Below the pieces are notes generated by a model that worked only from the letters and a program-made list of their open reading frames with translations, ran no database searches and was not told the origin of the DNA. Positions 25,317 through 33,400 of a stretch of 34,760 bases of DNA are shown piece by piece. Location of the stretch: NCBI GenBank assembly GCA_902801155.1, contig CADCHG010000023.1, forward strand, positions 12,286-47,045, given 5' to 3'. The position numbers and the translations under genes are program-made. The stretch is from an uncultured Prevotellaceae bacterium (GTDB lineage: Bacteria; Bacteroidota; Bacteroidia; Bacteroidales; Bacteroidaceae). Each line of letters starts with the position of its first letter. Position 1 is the stretch's first letter.

Positions 25317-27674
25317 TCATTTTGTTGTCGTTTCTGAGAAATAATATTCTCTCAGCGGTTTGTTGACTTTGTCGCCTGTAAGCGCGATGTCTTGCTTGAG
25401 CTTGATGTCCTGTGAAGAAGCACCTATCTTAATGGTGAACTTACCCGGAGCAATGTTCCATTGGCGATTGCCGTCGTTGTTGGTGTAGTAGCCGAATTGC
25501 TCGGTGTACATCTTGATGCTCACGGTCTTTGTCTCGCCCTTTTCAAGATGAACGCGAGCAAACCCCTGCATCTGTATAGGACGGATGTTCTGGTCCTTGG
25601 CAGTAGGGGAGAGGTAGAGCTGTGCCACCTCGTCAGCTGCCATGTTTCCTGTGTTCTTAATGTCGAAGGTGAGAGTAATAGCCTCGCCGATTGTCTTTGC
25701 CTCGTTGTCAATCTTCAGGTTGCTATACTCAAAGGTGCTATAGCTGAGACCATAACCGAAAGGCCATTGTATGCGTGAATCCTTTGTCTCGGAATAGTTG
25801 TAGCAGATAGGCTCGTCGATTTCCACGTTAGGATAGCTGACGCTTAGCTTTGCAGATGGCGAAATCTTTCCGTAGAGAATGTCGGCAAGAGCATTTCCGC
25901 CTTCCTCTCCAGGATACCAAGCCTCGATGATTGCAGCACATCCCTTGACAATCTTTTCTGAGAGAGGCATTGCACGACCGCCGAAGAGTACGAGAACAAC
26001 AGGTTTGCCTGTAGCGATAAGAGACTCTACATACTGCTCCTGCTTACCAGGAAGACGAATGCCCTTACGATCGCGGTTTTCGCCACACAGCATCACGTTC
26101 TCGCCCATTGCTGCAACGATCACATCGCTTTGCTTTGCCATAGCAAGAGCCTCTTTTGCATCAGCTTTCTCGCCAGAATCCACCTTGCGGTGTAGAATCT
26201 CATATTCCCATGCACGCTCGTCGCCTGCACCTACAACATCATATTTCGTCTCAATCTCCTCTGTCCAGTCGCAACCGCGTGAATATTTTAGGTTGAAGCC
26301 TTGTGGCATACGCTTTGTCATGCCTTCGTTCACAGTTACGATATGCGGATTCTCACCGCCCACATCGGTCTTCTTCCAGAAATATGCCATAGAAGGGTAG
26401 CTGTAATCGCCACACATAGCCCACATGGAGTTGGCGTTAGGGCCAGTGAGAAGAATGTTTGGAGTCTTTGTCTGCAAAGGCAGAATACCGTTGTTCTCAA
26501 GAAGCACAATAGACTGCGAAGCAATGTCATAGGCAGTTTGGCGCTCTTCAGGCGTGTCGAGTTTGATATCTTCCTTGCTATACAGATAAGCATCTTTGTC
26601 GAACATTCCGAGGCGGAACTTATGTTTGAGCACGTTCTTCACCGCGCGCTCAAAAGTCTCTGGCTTTACAAGTCCCTTCTTCATAGCCTCAGGCAGAAGG
26701 GCATAGTTGGCACCATGAGGGAAATCCACGTCGTTGCCGGCATTGATAGCTGCAGCTGCACGATGCATATTATCCTCCATGTCTGGAATCTGGTCGATTG
26801 CCGTATAGTCGCTTACAATAACGCCGTCGAAGCCTACATAGCCACGAAGAATATCGGTAAGAATCTCTGCATTGGCCACGCAGTTTATGCCATGCACAGA
26901 ATGATAGCCTGGCATCACCATACGGTTTTCTGCAAGGCGTATCATTGCTTCGTGAGGCAGAAGGATTTCTTCCATCATCTCTTTCTCTTCTGTCTGGCCA
27001 CCGCCACCATAGCCGAGATAGTGCTTGGAACAAGTGCTCACGCCTTTCTTCAATCCGCCTTTCTGCAAACCCTTGACGAAGGCTGTGCCGAGAACTGCGG
27101 AAAGATAGGCATCCTCGCCGTATGATTCTTCAAGACGATTGAATGTCGGAATACGGCAAACATCCACCATTGGGGATAGCGACTGCAATCCGCCCATCTT
27201 ACGCATCTCTGCGCCTGTCTGTTCGGTCTTGAGCTGGGCAAGTTCGGGGTTGAACGAGCATGCCTGTCCTATCTGTTGTGGGTAGATGGTTGCATCCTGA
27301 GTGTTGATTCCCGTGAGTACTTCTTCGTGGAAGAGAGCTGGAATACCGTTAGGCGTGTTGTTGATGAGCCATTCCTGAAGTTGTGCCACACGGTCGCGCA
27401 GCAGATTTGCGGCCATAGGCTTCTGACTCGCATACTGTGAGAAATGTCCCATACCATTAGGTATGAGCTTGCGGCACTGGGCTGTGTCGAGTTTGCCGTT
27501 GTCATCAAACAAATCGTCCATGAAGCGGCTCTGGAGCTGTGCCAGACGCTCTTCCTGCGACATCTTGTTATAGAGTTCGTCAACCTGCTGGTCGTAGTTT
27601 TCTACTGTTGTCTGATTATTGCAGCCTGCGAGGGCCGATGCGGTTAGGAGCATTGAAATGATTTTTTTATTCAT
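25317..27674 (-). CDS. Glycoside hydrolase family 3, beta-glucosidase-like lipoprotein
   Basis: Removes terminal beta-linked sugars from oligosaccharides; likely outer-membrane or periplasmic. The signal ends with the lipobox ALAGC (C18). The N-terminal GH3 barrel includes GIPALFHEEVLTG, RLEESYGEDAYL and KHYLGYG, and the nucleophile segment VIVSDYTAI (Asp about 295). The C-terminal sandwich carries GENRDRKGIRLPGKQEQYV and VLVLFGGRAMPL, and a FnIII-like domain closes the 785-residue protein (WPFGYGLSYSTFEY onward). This is the BglX-like three-domain order. There is no SusC/SusD pair or sulfatase near it, so it is not in an obvious polysaccharide utilisation locus here. Substrate is not predictable. 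Confidence 0.95.
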   Translation of the reverse strand: MNKKIISMLLTASALAGCNNQTTVENYDQQVDELYNKMSQEERLAQLQSRFMDDLFDDNGKLDTAQCRKLIPNGMGHFSQYASQKPMAANLLRDRVAQLQEWLINNTPNGIPALFHEEVLTGINTQDATIYPQQIGQACSFNPELAQLKTEQTGAEMRKMGGLQSLSPMVDVCRIPTFNRLEESYGEDAYLSAVLGTAFVKGLQKGGLKKGVSTCSKHYLGYGGGGQTEEKEMMEEILLPHEAMIRLAENRMVMPGYHSVHGINCVANAEILTDILRGYVGFDGVIVSDYTAIDQIPDMEDNMHRAAAAINAGNDVDFPHGANYALLPEAMKKGLVKPETFERAVKNVLKHKFRLGMFDKDAYLYSKEDIKLDTPEERQTAYDIASQSIVLLENNGILPLQTKTPNILLTGPNANSMWAMCGDYSYPSMAYFWKKTDVGGENPHIVTVNEGMTKRMPQGFNLKYSRGCDWTEEIETKYDVVGAGDERAWEYEILHRKVDSGEKADAKEALAMAKQSDVIVAAMGENVMLCGENRDRKGIRLPGKQEQYVESLIATGKPVVLVLFGGRAMPLSEKIVKGCAAIIEAWYPGEEGGNALADILYGKISPSAKLSVSYPNVEIDEPICYNYSETKDSRIQWPFGYGLSYSTFEYSNLKIDNEAKTIGEAITLTFDIKNTGNMAADEVAQLYLSPTAKDQNIRPIQMQGFARVHLEKGETKTVSIKMYTEQFGYYTNNDGNRQWNIAPGKFTIKIGASSQDIKLKQDIALTGDKVNKPLREYYFSETTTK

Positions 27675-27699
27675 TTAGTTTAGGTGTGGGGTGAATGAA

Positions 27700-27885
27700 A
27701 ATGCTCGCTTGCGCGAGGTGAGGATTTTCTGAAAGTTAATTCTTTTTTTCTGAAAGTAAATTCTCGGTAAATTAAATTCAGTAAATTCTTTTTCCCACTT
27801 TTATAATTTATAGGTTTAATTTACTGGATTGATTTATTTTCAATTTACTTTCCGTACTCCGCGCAAACGGAATTTACTTTCCGAT
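27700..27885. repeat. Intergenic element A, GAAAGTAAATT/AATTTACTTTC family
   Basis: Arms GAAAGTAAATTCTCGGTAAA and a matching AATTTACT...CAATTTACTTTCCG flank an AT-rich centre, with a GCTCGCTTGCGCGAG hairpin at the left and CCGCGCAAACGG at the right. Relatives lie at 30819-30985 and 33231-33368. It occupies most of the 272-base gap upstream of the glycoside hydrolase gene. Confidence 0.6.
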
Positions 27886-27892
27886 TTTACCC

Positions 27893-27925
27893 AAAAACAC
27901 CGTCTCTGATTTCTCAGGGGCGGTG
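27893..27925 (-). terminator. Intrinsic terminator of the YtxH/holin-X operon
   Basis: On the minus strand the stem CACCGCCCCTGA / TCAGAGACGGTG (27898-27925, with two G-U type mismatches) is followed by TTTTTGG. It lies 21 bases after the last gene. Confidence 0.75.
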
Positions 27926-27946
27926 ATTCTGATAATTTTGATTTGG

Positions 27947-28198
27947 TTATTTCTGTATAAATTTCTTGTAGAGTTTCCAACCGAGTAGTGCGCCGTCGAT
28001 AAGTCCCATGCTTGATGAAGCCAATGCTACGAGGCGTTGGGTTGGAGTCTTTGGCGTTGGAGCCTTCTTCGGATGGAAGATAGAATTCCAAGTGGCCTTA
28101 ATCTCTTGTTCGCTGCGCTGGATATCCTTGTTTAATTGTGTCTTACGTGCGCGGATTGCCAGGAGCGACTGATACTTTAGCGGTTCTTCTTCTGTCAT
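27947..28198 (-). CDS. Small protein, third gene of the YtxH/holin-X operon
   Basis: An 83-residue protein: a charged helical N-terminus (MTEEEPLKYQSLLAIRARKT, QRSEQEIKATWNSIF), a proline-rich patch (PKKAPTPKTPTQR) and a moderately hydrophobic C-terminal helix (LVALASSSMGLIDGALLGWK). It overlaps the preceding gene by 4 bases (ATGA), so it is translationally coupled to it. I do not recognise a family. Bacteroidetes genomes often carry a similar small gene after a holin-X-type gene, from memory. A second open frame on this strand ending at 27840 is not supported. Confidence 0.75.
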   Translation of the reverse strand: MTEEEPLKYQSLLAIRARKTQLNKDIQRSEQEIKATWNSIFHPKKAPTPKTPTQRLVALASSSMGLIDGALLGWKLYKKFIQK

Positions 28199-28551
28199 AC
28201 CTCTTCTAATAAGATAGTGGCAAGAAACTTGACTAACGGACGTTCAATCCAAGCCTTCTTGCGTACGTAAACAATTATCAATAATAATAGATAGAACGCG
28301 GCAACGCAGAGGAAACCGAGGGCATCGGAATCGAACAGGTCGCCAAGTGCGTAAGCCACAGCGAAGGAAGCGCAGATGGCAACAGCACAGACTATCAATA
28401 AGAGCACGAAGCCGAGGATGAGGGCTGAGATGATTTTCACCGTCTTCTCCGTGGCATCGAGCTTAAGCATTTCGAGCTTCAGTCCGCCATATTGCTTCAG
28501 TTGCTCTACAAGCTGCGCTATTGTCTCTATGTTTTTATCGCTGGAAAACAT
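28195..28551 (-). CDS. Phage holin family / holin-X-like membrane protein
   Basis: A 118-residue protein with an N-terminal amphipathic helix (TIAQLVEQLKQYGGLKLEML), two membrane helices (about residues 40-66 and 78-98) and a basic tail (KKAWIERPL). This is the pattern of the holin-X (PF07332-like) family in chromosomes of Bacteroidetes and Actinobacteria, where it is not phage-borne. Together with YtxH it resembles a small envelope-stress operon. It overlaps the next gene by 4 bases. The name is by pattern recognition; the lytic role implied by 'holin' is not supported. Confidence 0.8.
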   Translation of the reverse strand: MFSSDKNIETIAQLVEQLKQYGGLKLEMLKLDATEKTVKIISALILGFVLLLIVCAVAICASFAVAYALGDLFDSDALGFLCVAAFYLLLLIIVYVRKKAWIERPLVKFLATILLEEV

Positions 28552-28562
28552 CTGCTATGCAA

Positions 28563-28772
28563 TTATGCAATGTCTGCGTCCTGAACGTCGTCAATGAGTT
28601 CGTCAACCTGCTTGCGAGTAAGCTTGATATCATGCTTGTCGCAGAACTTCTTTACAGCGTCAGAGAGTTTATTACGTGTGTCTTCACCTGCTTCTGGAGC
28701 GAGAAGAATACCGAGAGCTGCGCCTGCAACGGCTCCGCCGAGGAATGCGCTTATGTAACCTAATGCTTTCAT
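28563..28772 (-). CDS. YtxH-domain protein
   Basis: A 69-residue protein with an N-terminal glycine/alanine-rich membrane helix (ISAFLGGAVAGAALGILLAP) ending in LLAPEAGEDTR, the hallmark of YtxH proteins (Gram-positive general-stress proteins and Bacteroidetes relatives). The rest is a charged helix (KLSDAVKKFCDKHDIKLTRK). It is the first gene of the operon, downstream of a leader of about 200 bases that contains a tandem structured repeat. Function in this organism is unknown; membrane stress is inferred from the family. Confidence 0.85.
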   Translation of the reverse strand: MKALGYISAFLGGAVAGAALGILLAPEAGEDTRNKLSDAVKKFCDKHDIKLTRKQVDELIDDVQDADIA

Positions 28773-28838
28773 AATTGATTCTTTTTTTTGATGTTAGTTA
28801 CTAATAAATTTAATACTTTAATTGATTTAAGTTTATGT

Positions 28839-28981
28839 GTGCTTTTCGGCACGAAATAAATAGTGCTTCTCTGTCTCAAAAAGAACAGGCGCACGTTTCA
28901 TACTTTATGAGTGCTTTTTCGCACGAAATAAATAGTGCTTGTCTGTCTCAAAAAGAACAGGTGCACGTTTCATATTTATGA
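28839..28981 (-). repeat. Tandem duplicated 72-base leader unit
   Basis: Two copies in direct orientation (28839-28910 and 28911-28981), about 90 percent identical by eye. On the minus strand each unit contains TCATA/TATGA, GTGC...CTGT...ACAG...GCAC and GTGC/GCAC hairpins, and the pairing bases are kept in both copies while the neighbours differ. It lies inside the predicted leader of the YtxH operon. Confidence 0.75.
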
Positions 28982-28984
28982 GTG

Positions 28985-29014
28985 CAAAGATAAGAATTCT
29001 TTTCTGAATAGCAA
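28985..29014 (-). promoter_or_regulatory. Putative promoter of the YtxH operon
   Basis: The minus strand reads TTG (29012-29014), about 19 bases, TATCTTTG (28985-28992). The transcript would begin near 28978, directly at the tandem repeat, giving a 5' leader of about 205 bases. Confidence 0.6.
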
Positions 29015-29127
29015 TTTTTTTTGTGTTAAAAACCCTAAATCTCCCTTTTTTAGTGGGTAAAAGCAATTTTTACGTCTAATTTAACAAACTTTATGTGCTT
29101 TTCTTTCTCGTGTTCGCAGTTTTTTCG

Positions 29128-29135
29128 TAATTTTG
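29128..29135 (+). promoter_or_regulatory. Putative -7 element for the SPOR/ruvX/def genes
   Basis: TAATTTTG (TAnnTTTG) 53 bases before the ATG at 29188. A -33 element is not obvious. Confidence 0.5.
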
Positions 29136-29187
29136 TGCACAAATATTAAATATTCAAAGAATTTGTAAAACTTACTAAATAGAGAAT

Positions 29188-29844
29188 ATGAAGAAGATAG
29201 TCATTAATGTCGCAGCACTTTTTGCTGTCGTTGTATTCGCAAGTTGCGGCGCCTCTAAGGAAAGCGCTTATCGTAAGGCATATGAAAAGGCAAAGGCACA
29301 GGAAGAGATTGTTGAGCAGCAACCACAGTATGCTCAGCAGCCACAGTATGCTCAGCAGCCAGTTCAGTATCAGCAGCAGCCGGTTCAGTATCAGCAGCAG
29401 CCGGTTCAGTATCAGCAGCAGCCAGTTCAGTATCAGCAACAGCCACAGTACCAGCAGCAGCCAGTTCAGTATCAGCAGCAGCCTCAGTACCAGCAGCAGC
29501 CACAGCAGCAGTACGTTCAGCAGCAGCCTCAGTATCAGCAGCAGGTTGTACAGCAGCCAGTTAATGACAATGTGCCTGTTCGTCAGGAGCGCCTCACAAT
29601 CGTGAACGGTGGTGGCCTTAAGGCTTTTTCTGTTGTAGTAGGTTCTTTCGGTGTAAAGGCTAATGCAGAGGGCTTGCAGCGTACACTTGTAAACTCTGGC
29701 TATTCAGCACAGGTTGCATACAATCAGGATCGTAACATGTATCGTGTTATCGCTTCTACATACGACACAAAGCAGGACGCTATTATAAGCCGTGACAACC
29801 TGAGCGCAAACTACCCAGGTGCATGGTTGCTCTATAACCAATAA
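29188..29844 (+). CDS. SPOR-domain lipoprotein with Q/P/Y-rich repeats
   Basis: A 218-residue predicted lipoprotein (lipobox FASC, C20). The middle (residues about 43-125) is a low-complexity linker made of repeats of QQPVQY and QQPQY, encoded by nearly identical direct repeats at 29320-29560. The C-terminal 75 residues (FSVVVGSFGVKANAEGLQRT, AQVAYNQDRNMYRVIAST, DAIISRDNLSANY) form a SPOR domain, which binds denuded peptidoglycan glycan strands, usually at division sites. The gene is followed 3 bases later by ruvX. The flexible linker length may vary between strains by slippage of its codon repeats; this is inference. Confidence 0.92.
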   Translation: MKKIVINVAALFAVVVFASCGASKESAYRKAYEKAKAQEEIVEQQPQYAQQPQYAQQPVQYQQQPVQYQQQPVQYQQQPVQYQQQPQYQQQPVQYQQQPQYQQQPQQQYVQQQPQYQQQVVQQPVNDNVPVRQERLTIVNGGGLKAFSVVVGSFGVKANAEGLQRTLVNSGYSAQVAYNQDRNMYRVIASTYDTKQDAIISRDNLSANYPGAWLLYNQ

Positions 29845-29847
29845 TTA

Positions 29848-30258
29848 ATGGGTAGGATTCTATCTATTGATTATGGCCGTAAACGTACAGGACTGGCAGT
29901 GACCGACCCGTTGAAGATTATCGCAAACGGACTGGCCACTGTCAGTACTTCTTTGTTATGGGACTACCTCAATGACTATCTCTCGCGTGAAAATGTGGAG
30001 AAAGTGGTCATAGGGAAACCTATGCAGACAAACGGACAGCCAAGCGAGAACCTTGCGAGGGTGGAGGCTTTCGTCAACAGATGGCGGAAGGGACATCCGG
30101 AAGTGCCGATAGAGTATGTGGATGAGAGATTCACATCGGTACTGGCTCACAGGGCTATGCTTGATGGCGGACTTAAGAAGAAAGCTCGTCAAGACAAGGC
30201 ACTCGTCGATGAGATAAGTGCCACTATTATTTTGCAAAGTTATATGCAGTCTATATGA
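29848..30258 (+). CDS. ruvX: Putative Holliday junction resolvase YqgF/RuvX
   Basis: A 136-residue RNase H-like protein, known in other bacteria for Holliday junction resolution or rRNA processing. Motifs include [19 protein letters not shown] (metal-binding Asp 8), [21 protein letters not shown]-type acidic site ([10 protein letters not shown]) and [13 protein letters not shown]. The length is normal. It lies 3 bases after the SPOR gene and overlaps def by 4 bases, so the three genes are probably one transcript. Confidence 0.94.
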   Translation: MGRILSIDYGRKRTGLAVTDPLKIIANGLATVSTSLLWDYLNDYLSRENVEKVVIGKPMQTNGQPSENLARVEAFVNRWRKGHPEVPIEYVDERFTSVLAHRAMLDGGLKKKARQDKALVDEISATIILQSYMQSI

Positions 30259-30818
30259 TATTACCTATATATACTTATGGTCAGCCTGTTCTCCGCAAGG
30301 AGGCACAGGATATAACACCAGATTATCCAGAACTTAAGAAATTTATTGAAGATATGTGGGAAACCCTTGCCGAGAGCGAGGGAATCGGTCTTGCAGCACC
30401 ACAGGTAGGACGTGACGTGCGCGTTGTGGTTATCGACCTCGACGTTCTCTCAGAGGACCTTCCTGAGTACAAGGACTTCCGCAAGGTGTATATCAACGCA
30501 CATATTGTTGAGTATGATGACACGGAGAAGGATTCATCCGAGGAGGGCTGCTTGTCATTACCTGCTATTCATGAGAAGGTGGTGCGCCCTACACGCATAC
30601 GTGTAAAATACATGGATGAGGACTTCCAAGAACACGACGAATGGGTTGACGGCTATCTTGCACGTGTGATGCAGCATGAGTTCGACCACCTTGACGGCAA
30701 GATGTTCATCGACCGTATCTCACCACTCCGCAAGCAGCTCATCAAGTCAAAGCTTCGCGCCTTGCTTCAGGGACGTTTCCGCTGTAACTATAAGGTGAGG
30801 ATTCCAAGAGGAAAGTAA
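30255..30818 (+). CDS. def: Peptide deformylase
   Basis: Removes the formyl group from the N-terminal Met of new proteins. The three metal-site motifs are present: [18 protein letters not shown] and [10 protein letters not shown]. The length of 187 residues is normal. It overlaps ruvX by 4 bases (ATGA). The C-terminus ends RIPRGK followed by TAA, and the stop lies at the edge of a GAAAGTAAA repeat unit that begins the intergenic element at 30819, so the last residues may be repeat-derived. Confidence 0.98.
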   Translation: MILPIYTYGQPVLRKEAQDITPDYPELKKFIEDMWETLAESEGIGLAAPQVGRDVRVVVIDLDVLSEDLPEYKDFRKVYINAHIVEYDDTEKDSSEEGCLSLPAIHEKVVRPTRIRVKYMDEDFQEHDEWVDGYLARVMQHEFDHLDGKMFIDRISPLRKQLIKSKLRALLQGRFRCNYKVRIPRGK

Positions 30819-30985
30819 AATCCTTTTTGGAAAGTAAATTAGAAGCAAATTATACTCAGTAAATTATGGGGCGACATTCGTCGCTGGGGAATTAAGCCCA
30901 TTTTTAATTTTTCTGAATATAATTTACTGAATTAATTTACTTCTAATTTACTTTCTGTCCTCCGCGCAAGCGGAATTCTTTCCGG
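30819..30985. repeat. Intergenic element B, GAAAGTAAATT/AATTTACTTTC family
   Basis: Two long arms. The left arm (about 30828-30868) is GGAAAGTAAATTAGAAGC then TCAGTAAATTA; the right arm (about 30921-30960) is TAATTTACTG, ACTTCTAATTTACTTTCTG. After the right arm comes CCTCCGCGCAAGCGGAATT, also found in element A (as ACTCCGCGCAAACGGAATT). It fills the gap between def and the TPR gene. Confidence 0.65.
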
Positions 30986-31041
30986 AATAGATGATTGGCT
31001 TTTCCGTCAGGAAAAGTATATTTCGTTTAAGACATGTATAT

Positions 31042-33069
31042 ATGAAGAATAAGGAACGCATGGGTATTATAATAAGGAGAATGATGCAGTCAAATGTCTT
31101 CTCCCGATTATCCTTTGCATTCCTTATTCTCTTTTCTTTTTTCTGTTCAGCTAAAGTCCAAGCGCAGTATAACGTTGACCGCCTGATAACGTCGGGACGT
31201 GTAGCTGTGTATTACGAAGACTATATCCTAGGCATACAGTATTTCAATCAGGTAATAGCGATGAAGCCATATCTCTATGAGCCATGGCAGATGAGGGCTA
31301 TTGCGAAGTACCACCTTGACGACTATCATGGTGCTGAGGCTGATGTTTCCGAGGCGATAAAGCTTAATCCATACGTCACGCTGCTCTATGACCTTCGTGG
31401 TATCTCCCGTATTCGTATAGGCGACTATGAAGGCGCTATTGCCGACTATAACAAGGCTCTTTCGCTCGACCCTACGAATCAGAATTTCTGGTATAACCGT
31501 GCGGCATGCCGTGTGGAGACAAAAGACTATGAGCGTGCGCATCTCGAGCTTGATACCATCATCACGAAGTGGAAGAAATATGCTCCTCCCTATCTTTTGA
31601 AATGTGAGGCATACCTTCAGCAGAAAGACACGCTGAAAGCCACGGAATGGCTTGACAAGGCTCTTGATGTTGATCCGTATAATGCGGAGGCATGGAGACT
31701 GAGAGGGGCAATATGCATGTCGAAGAGTGAGTGGAAGGATGCCGACGAGTATCTTTCAAAGGCCATACACCTGAAGCCGAAGAAAGCAGGCAACTATGTA
31801 AACCGTGCTGTGGCACGTCTTCGCCTGAACAATCTCCGTGGTGCGATGTCCGACTATAATCTCGCCCTCGACCTTGAGCCTAACAATTTCCTTGCGCACT
31901 ATAACCGAGGTCTGTTGCGACAGCAGGTGGGTGATGACAACAATGCCATAGAGGATTTCAATTATGTCCTTGCCCTTGAGCCTAACAATATGATGGCTCT
32001 CTTCAACCGTGCCACTCTTCTCGATCGTACTGGCGACTTGAAAGCCGCCATCGCTGACTATACCAAGGTAATCGACGAGTTCCCTAATTTCTGGACGGGA
32101 CTTCATTACCGTGCGGCATGCTATCGTCGTCTGGGTATGACGGCAAAGGCTGAGATGGACGAGTTCCGTATCCTGAAGGCGCAGAACGACAAGCACCTTG
32201 GCAAACAGGCACGTTGGAGCCGTAAGAAACTCGAGGCTATGCGTAAGAAGAGCGAGATAGACCCGAACAAATACGACCAGATCGTGGTTGAGGATGAGCA
32301 GACCGACGAACATGAGTATAAGAGCGAGTACCGTGGCAAGGTGCAGAATCACCGTGTGGAGTCGCAATATCAGCCGTATATCAGTTTGTCTCTGTTCGAT
32401 TACAGCAACGCCATGACCAGCTATCATCCATTCGTGGCAGAGGTTGACGCGGTAAATAGGCAGACAGAAGGTGTCAGAATCACCGTCTCCACCATTTCAA
32501 CCCATCTCACCAACGAAGAGATAAAGAAGCAGTTCGACACTACGGATGCTCTCACGGCAATGATTGACAAGGGCACCCCATCATCTCCAGCCCTGTATCT
32601 CGCACGAAGCGTGGCATACTGCATAGGACAGAACTACGGTGATGCCCTCAAGGATGTGGATGCCTATCTTGCAGAAAATCCGAATTCTGCCCTCGGATGG
32701 TGGCATAGGGCTGTATGCAATGCACGTCAGGCTGACTATGAGACTGGTGCAGAGCCACAAACTGCACAGCTCCGTCTGAAGAGTGTAAATGGCGACTTCG
32801 AGAGGGCAGAATCGCTCGACAGGGACAATGCCTACATCCTCTATTGTCACGGCACATTCCTTGCCCATCGTCAGGACTACGACAAGGCAATACAGTATTT
32901 CACCCGTGCCGTTGCGCTCGACGACCGTCTTGCAGAGGCATATTTCAACCGTGGCATGGCATATTATTATAAAGGTGACAAGGTCAAGGGCAATGCTGAT
33001 CTCAGCAAAGCAGGAGAGCTCGGCCTGTACTCCGCTTATAGCATAATAAAGTCAAACAGCAAGAAATGA
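31042..33069 (+). CDS. Secreted tetratricopeptide-repeat protein
   Basis: A protein of about 675 residues with a signal peptide (FAFLILFSFFCSAKVQAQ) and about ten TPR repeats, with W/Y/A pattern such as YEPWQMRAIAKYHLDDYHGA, NFWYNRAACRVETKDYERA, FLAHYNRGLLRQQVGDDNNA and AEAYFNRGMAYYYKGDKVKG. TPRs mediate protein-protein contact; a periplasmic scaffolding role is plausible but not shown. Between the two TPR blocks is a basic, less structured segment (about residues 385-480, KKLEAMRKKSEIDPNKYDQIV). The start is uncertain: ATGs at 30991, 31042, 31060 and 31081 are all in frame; 31042 is my choice, 31081 gives the most compact signal peptide. The preceding intergenic repeat may supply the first one. 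Confidence 0.85.
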   Translation: MKNKERMGIIIRRMMQSNVFSRLSFAFLILFSFFCSAKVQAQYNVDRLITSGRVAVYYEDYILGIQYFNQVIAMKPYLYEPWQMRAIAKYHLDDYHGAEADVSEAIKLNPYVTLLYDLRGISRIRIGDYEGAIADYNKALSLDPTNQNFWYNRAACRVETKDYERAHLELDTIITKWKKYAPPYLLKCEAYLQQKDTLKATEWLDKALDVDPYNAEAWRLRGAICMSKSEWKDADEYLSKAIHLKPKKAGNYVNRAVARLRLNNLRGAMSDYNLALDLEPNNFLAHYNRGLLRQQVGDDNNAIEDFNYVLALEPNNMMALFNRATLLDRTGDLKAAIADYTKVIDEFPNFWTGLHYRAACYRRLGMTAKAEMDEFRILKAQNDKHLGKQARWSRKKLEAMRKKSEIDPNKYDQIVVEDEQTDEHEYKSEYRGKVQNHRVESQYQPYISLSLFDYSNAMTSYHPFVAEVDAVNRQTEGVRITVSTISTHLTNEEIKKQFDTTDALTAMIDKGTPSSPALYLARSVAYCIGQNYGDALKDVDAYLAENPNSALGWWHRAVCNARQADYETGAEPQTAQLRLKSVNGDFERAESLDRDNAYILYCHGTFLAHRQDYDKAIQYFTRAVALDDRLAEAYFNRGMAYYYKGDKVKGNADLSKAGELGLYSAYSIIKSNSKK

Positions 33070-33188
33070 TCTAAGTGAAGAGTTAATAGTGAAGAGTGAA
33101 TTATTTAAGTTAACGTGAGTTCGATGACTTGCATAGCTTGATGAGCTTCAGCGAATAATTCCTATATGGCAAACAGCAAGCTGTTTAT

Positions 33189-33400
33189 AACTGACAATAA
33201 TTACCAATCTTACCAATCTTCTACCATAAAGAAAGGCTCGCTGACGCGAATTAAGGAAAGCAAATGGGCAATAAATTTTATCAGTAAATTAATTTACTGG
33301 TTTAATTTTCTTAGAATTTACTTTCAAAAAACACATCTCAGGGCGCAAGCCCGGTTTCTTATTGGAAAAAGATTGGTAAGATTGGTAATTATTGTCAGTT
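33189..33400. mobile_element. MITE-like element with perfect 32-base inverted ends
   Basis: Left end AACTGACAATAATTACCAAT... (33189-33220) and right end its exact reverse complement (33369-33400), 148 bases between. The inner part resembles the GAAAGTAAATT/AATTTACTTTC elements at 27700 and 30819. No transposase and no obvious target duplication. Called mobile by structure alone. Confidence 0.45.
33231..33368. repeat. Intergenic element C, inside the inverted-repeat element
   Basis: CAGTAAATTAATTTACTGG forms the centre, with TAGAATTTACTTTC on the right and a degenerate GGAAAGCAAA on the left, and GCGCAAGCCC near the right end. It is shorter and more diverged than elements A and B. Confidence 0.5.

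Noticed and set aside
27840-28091. An 83-codon minus-strand frame overlapping the end of the YtxH operon
   Set aside because: It runs through the terminator and the 27700 element and overlaps the better-supported 27947-28198 gene.
28195-28551. A prophage remnant, suggested by the holin-like protein
   Set aside because: No other phage gene is present; holin-X-like proteins next to YtxH proteins are usual chromosomal genes.
28839-28981. A CRISPR or phage attachment site for the two direct repeats
   Set aside because: The copies are directly adjacent without spacers, lie inside a promoter-to-gene leader and have conserved hairpins; no integrase is nearby.
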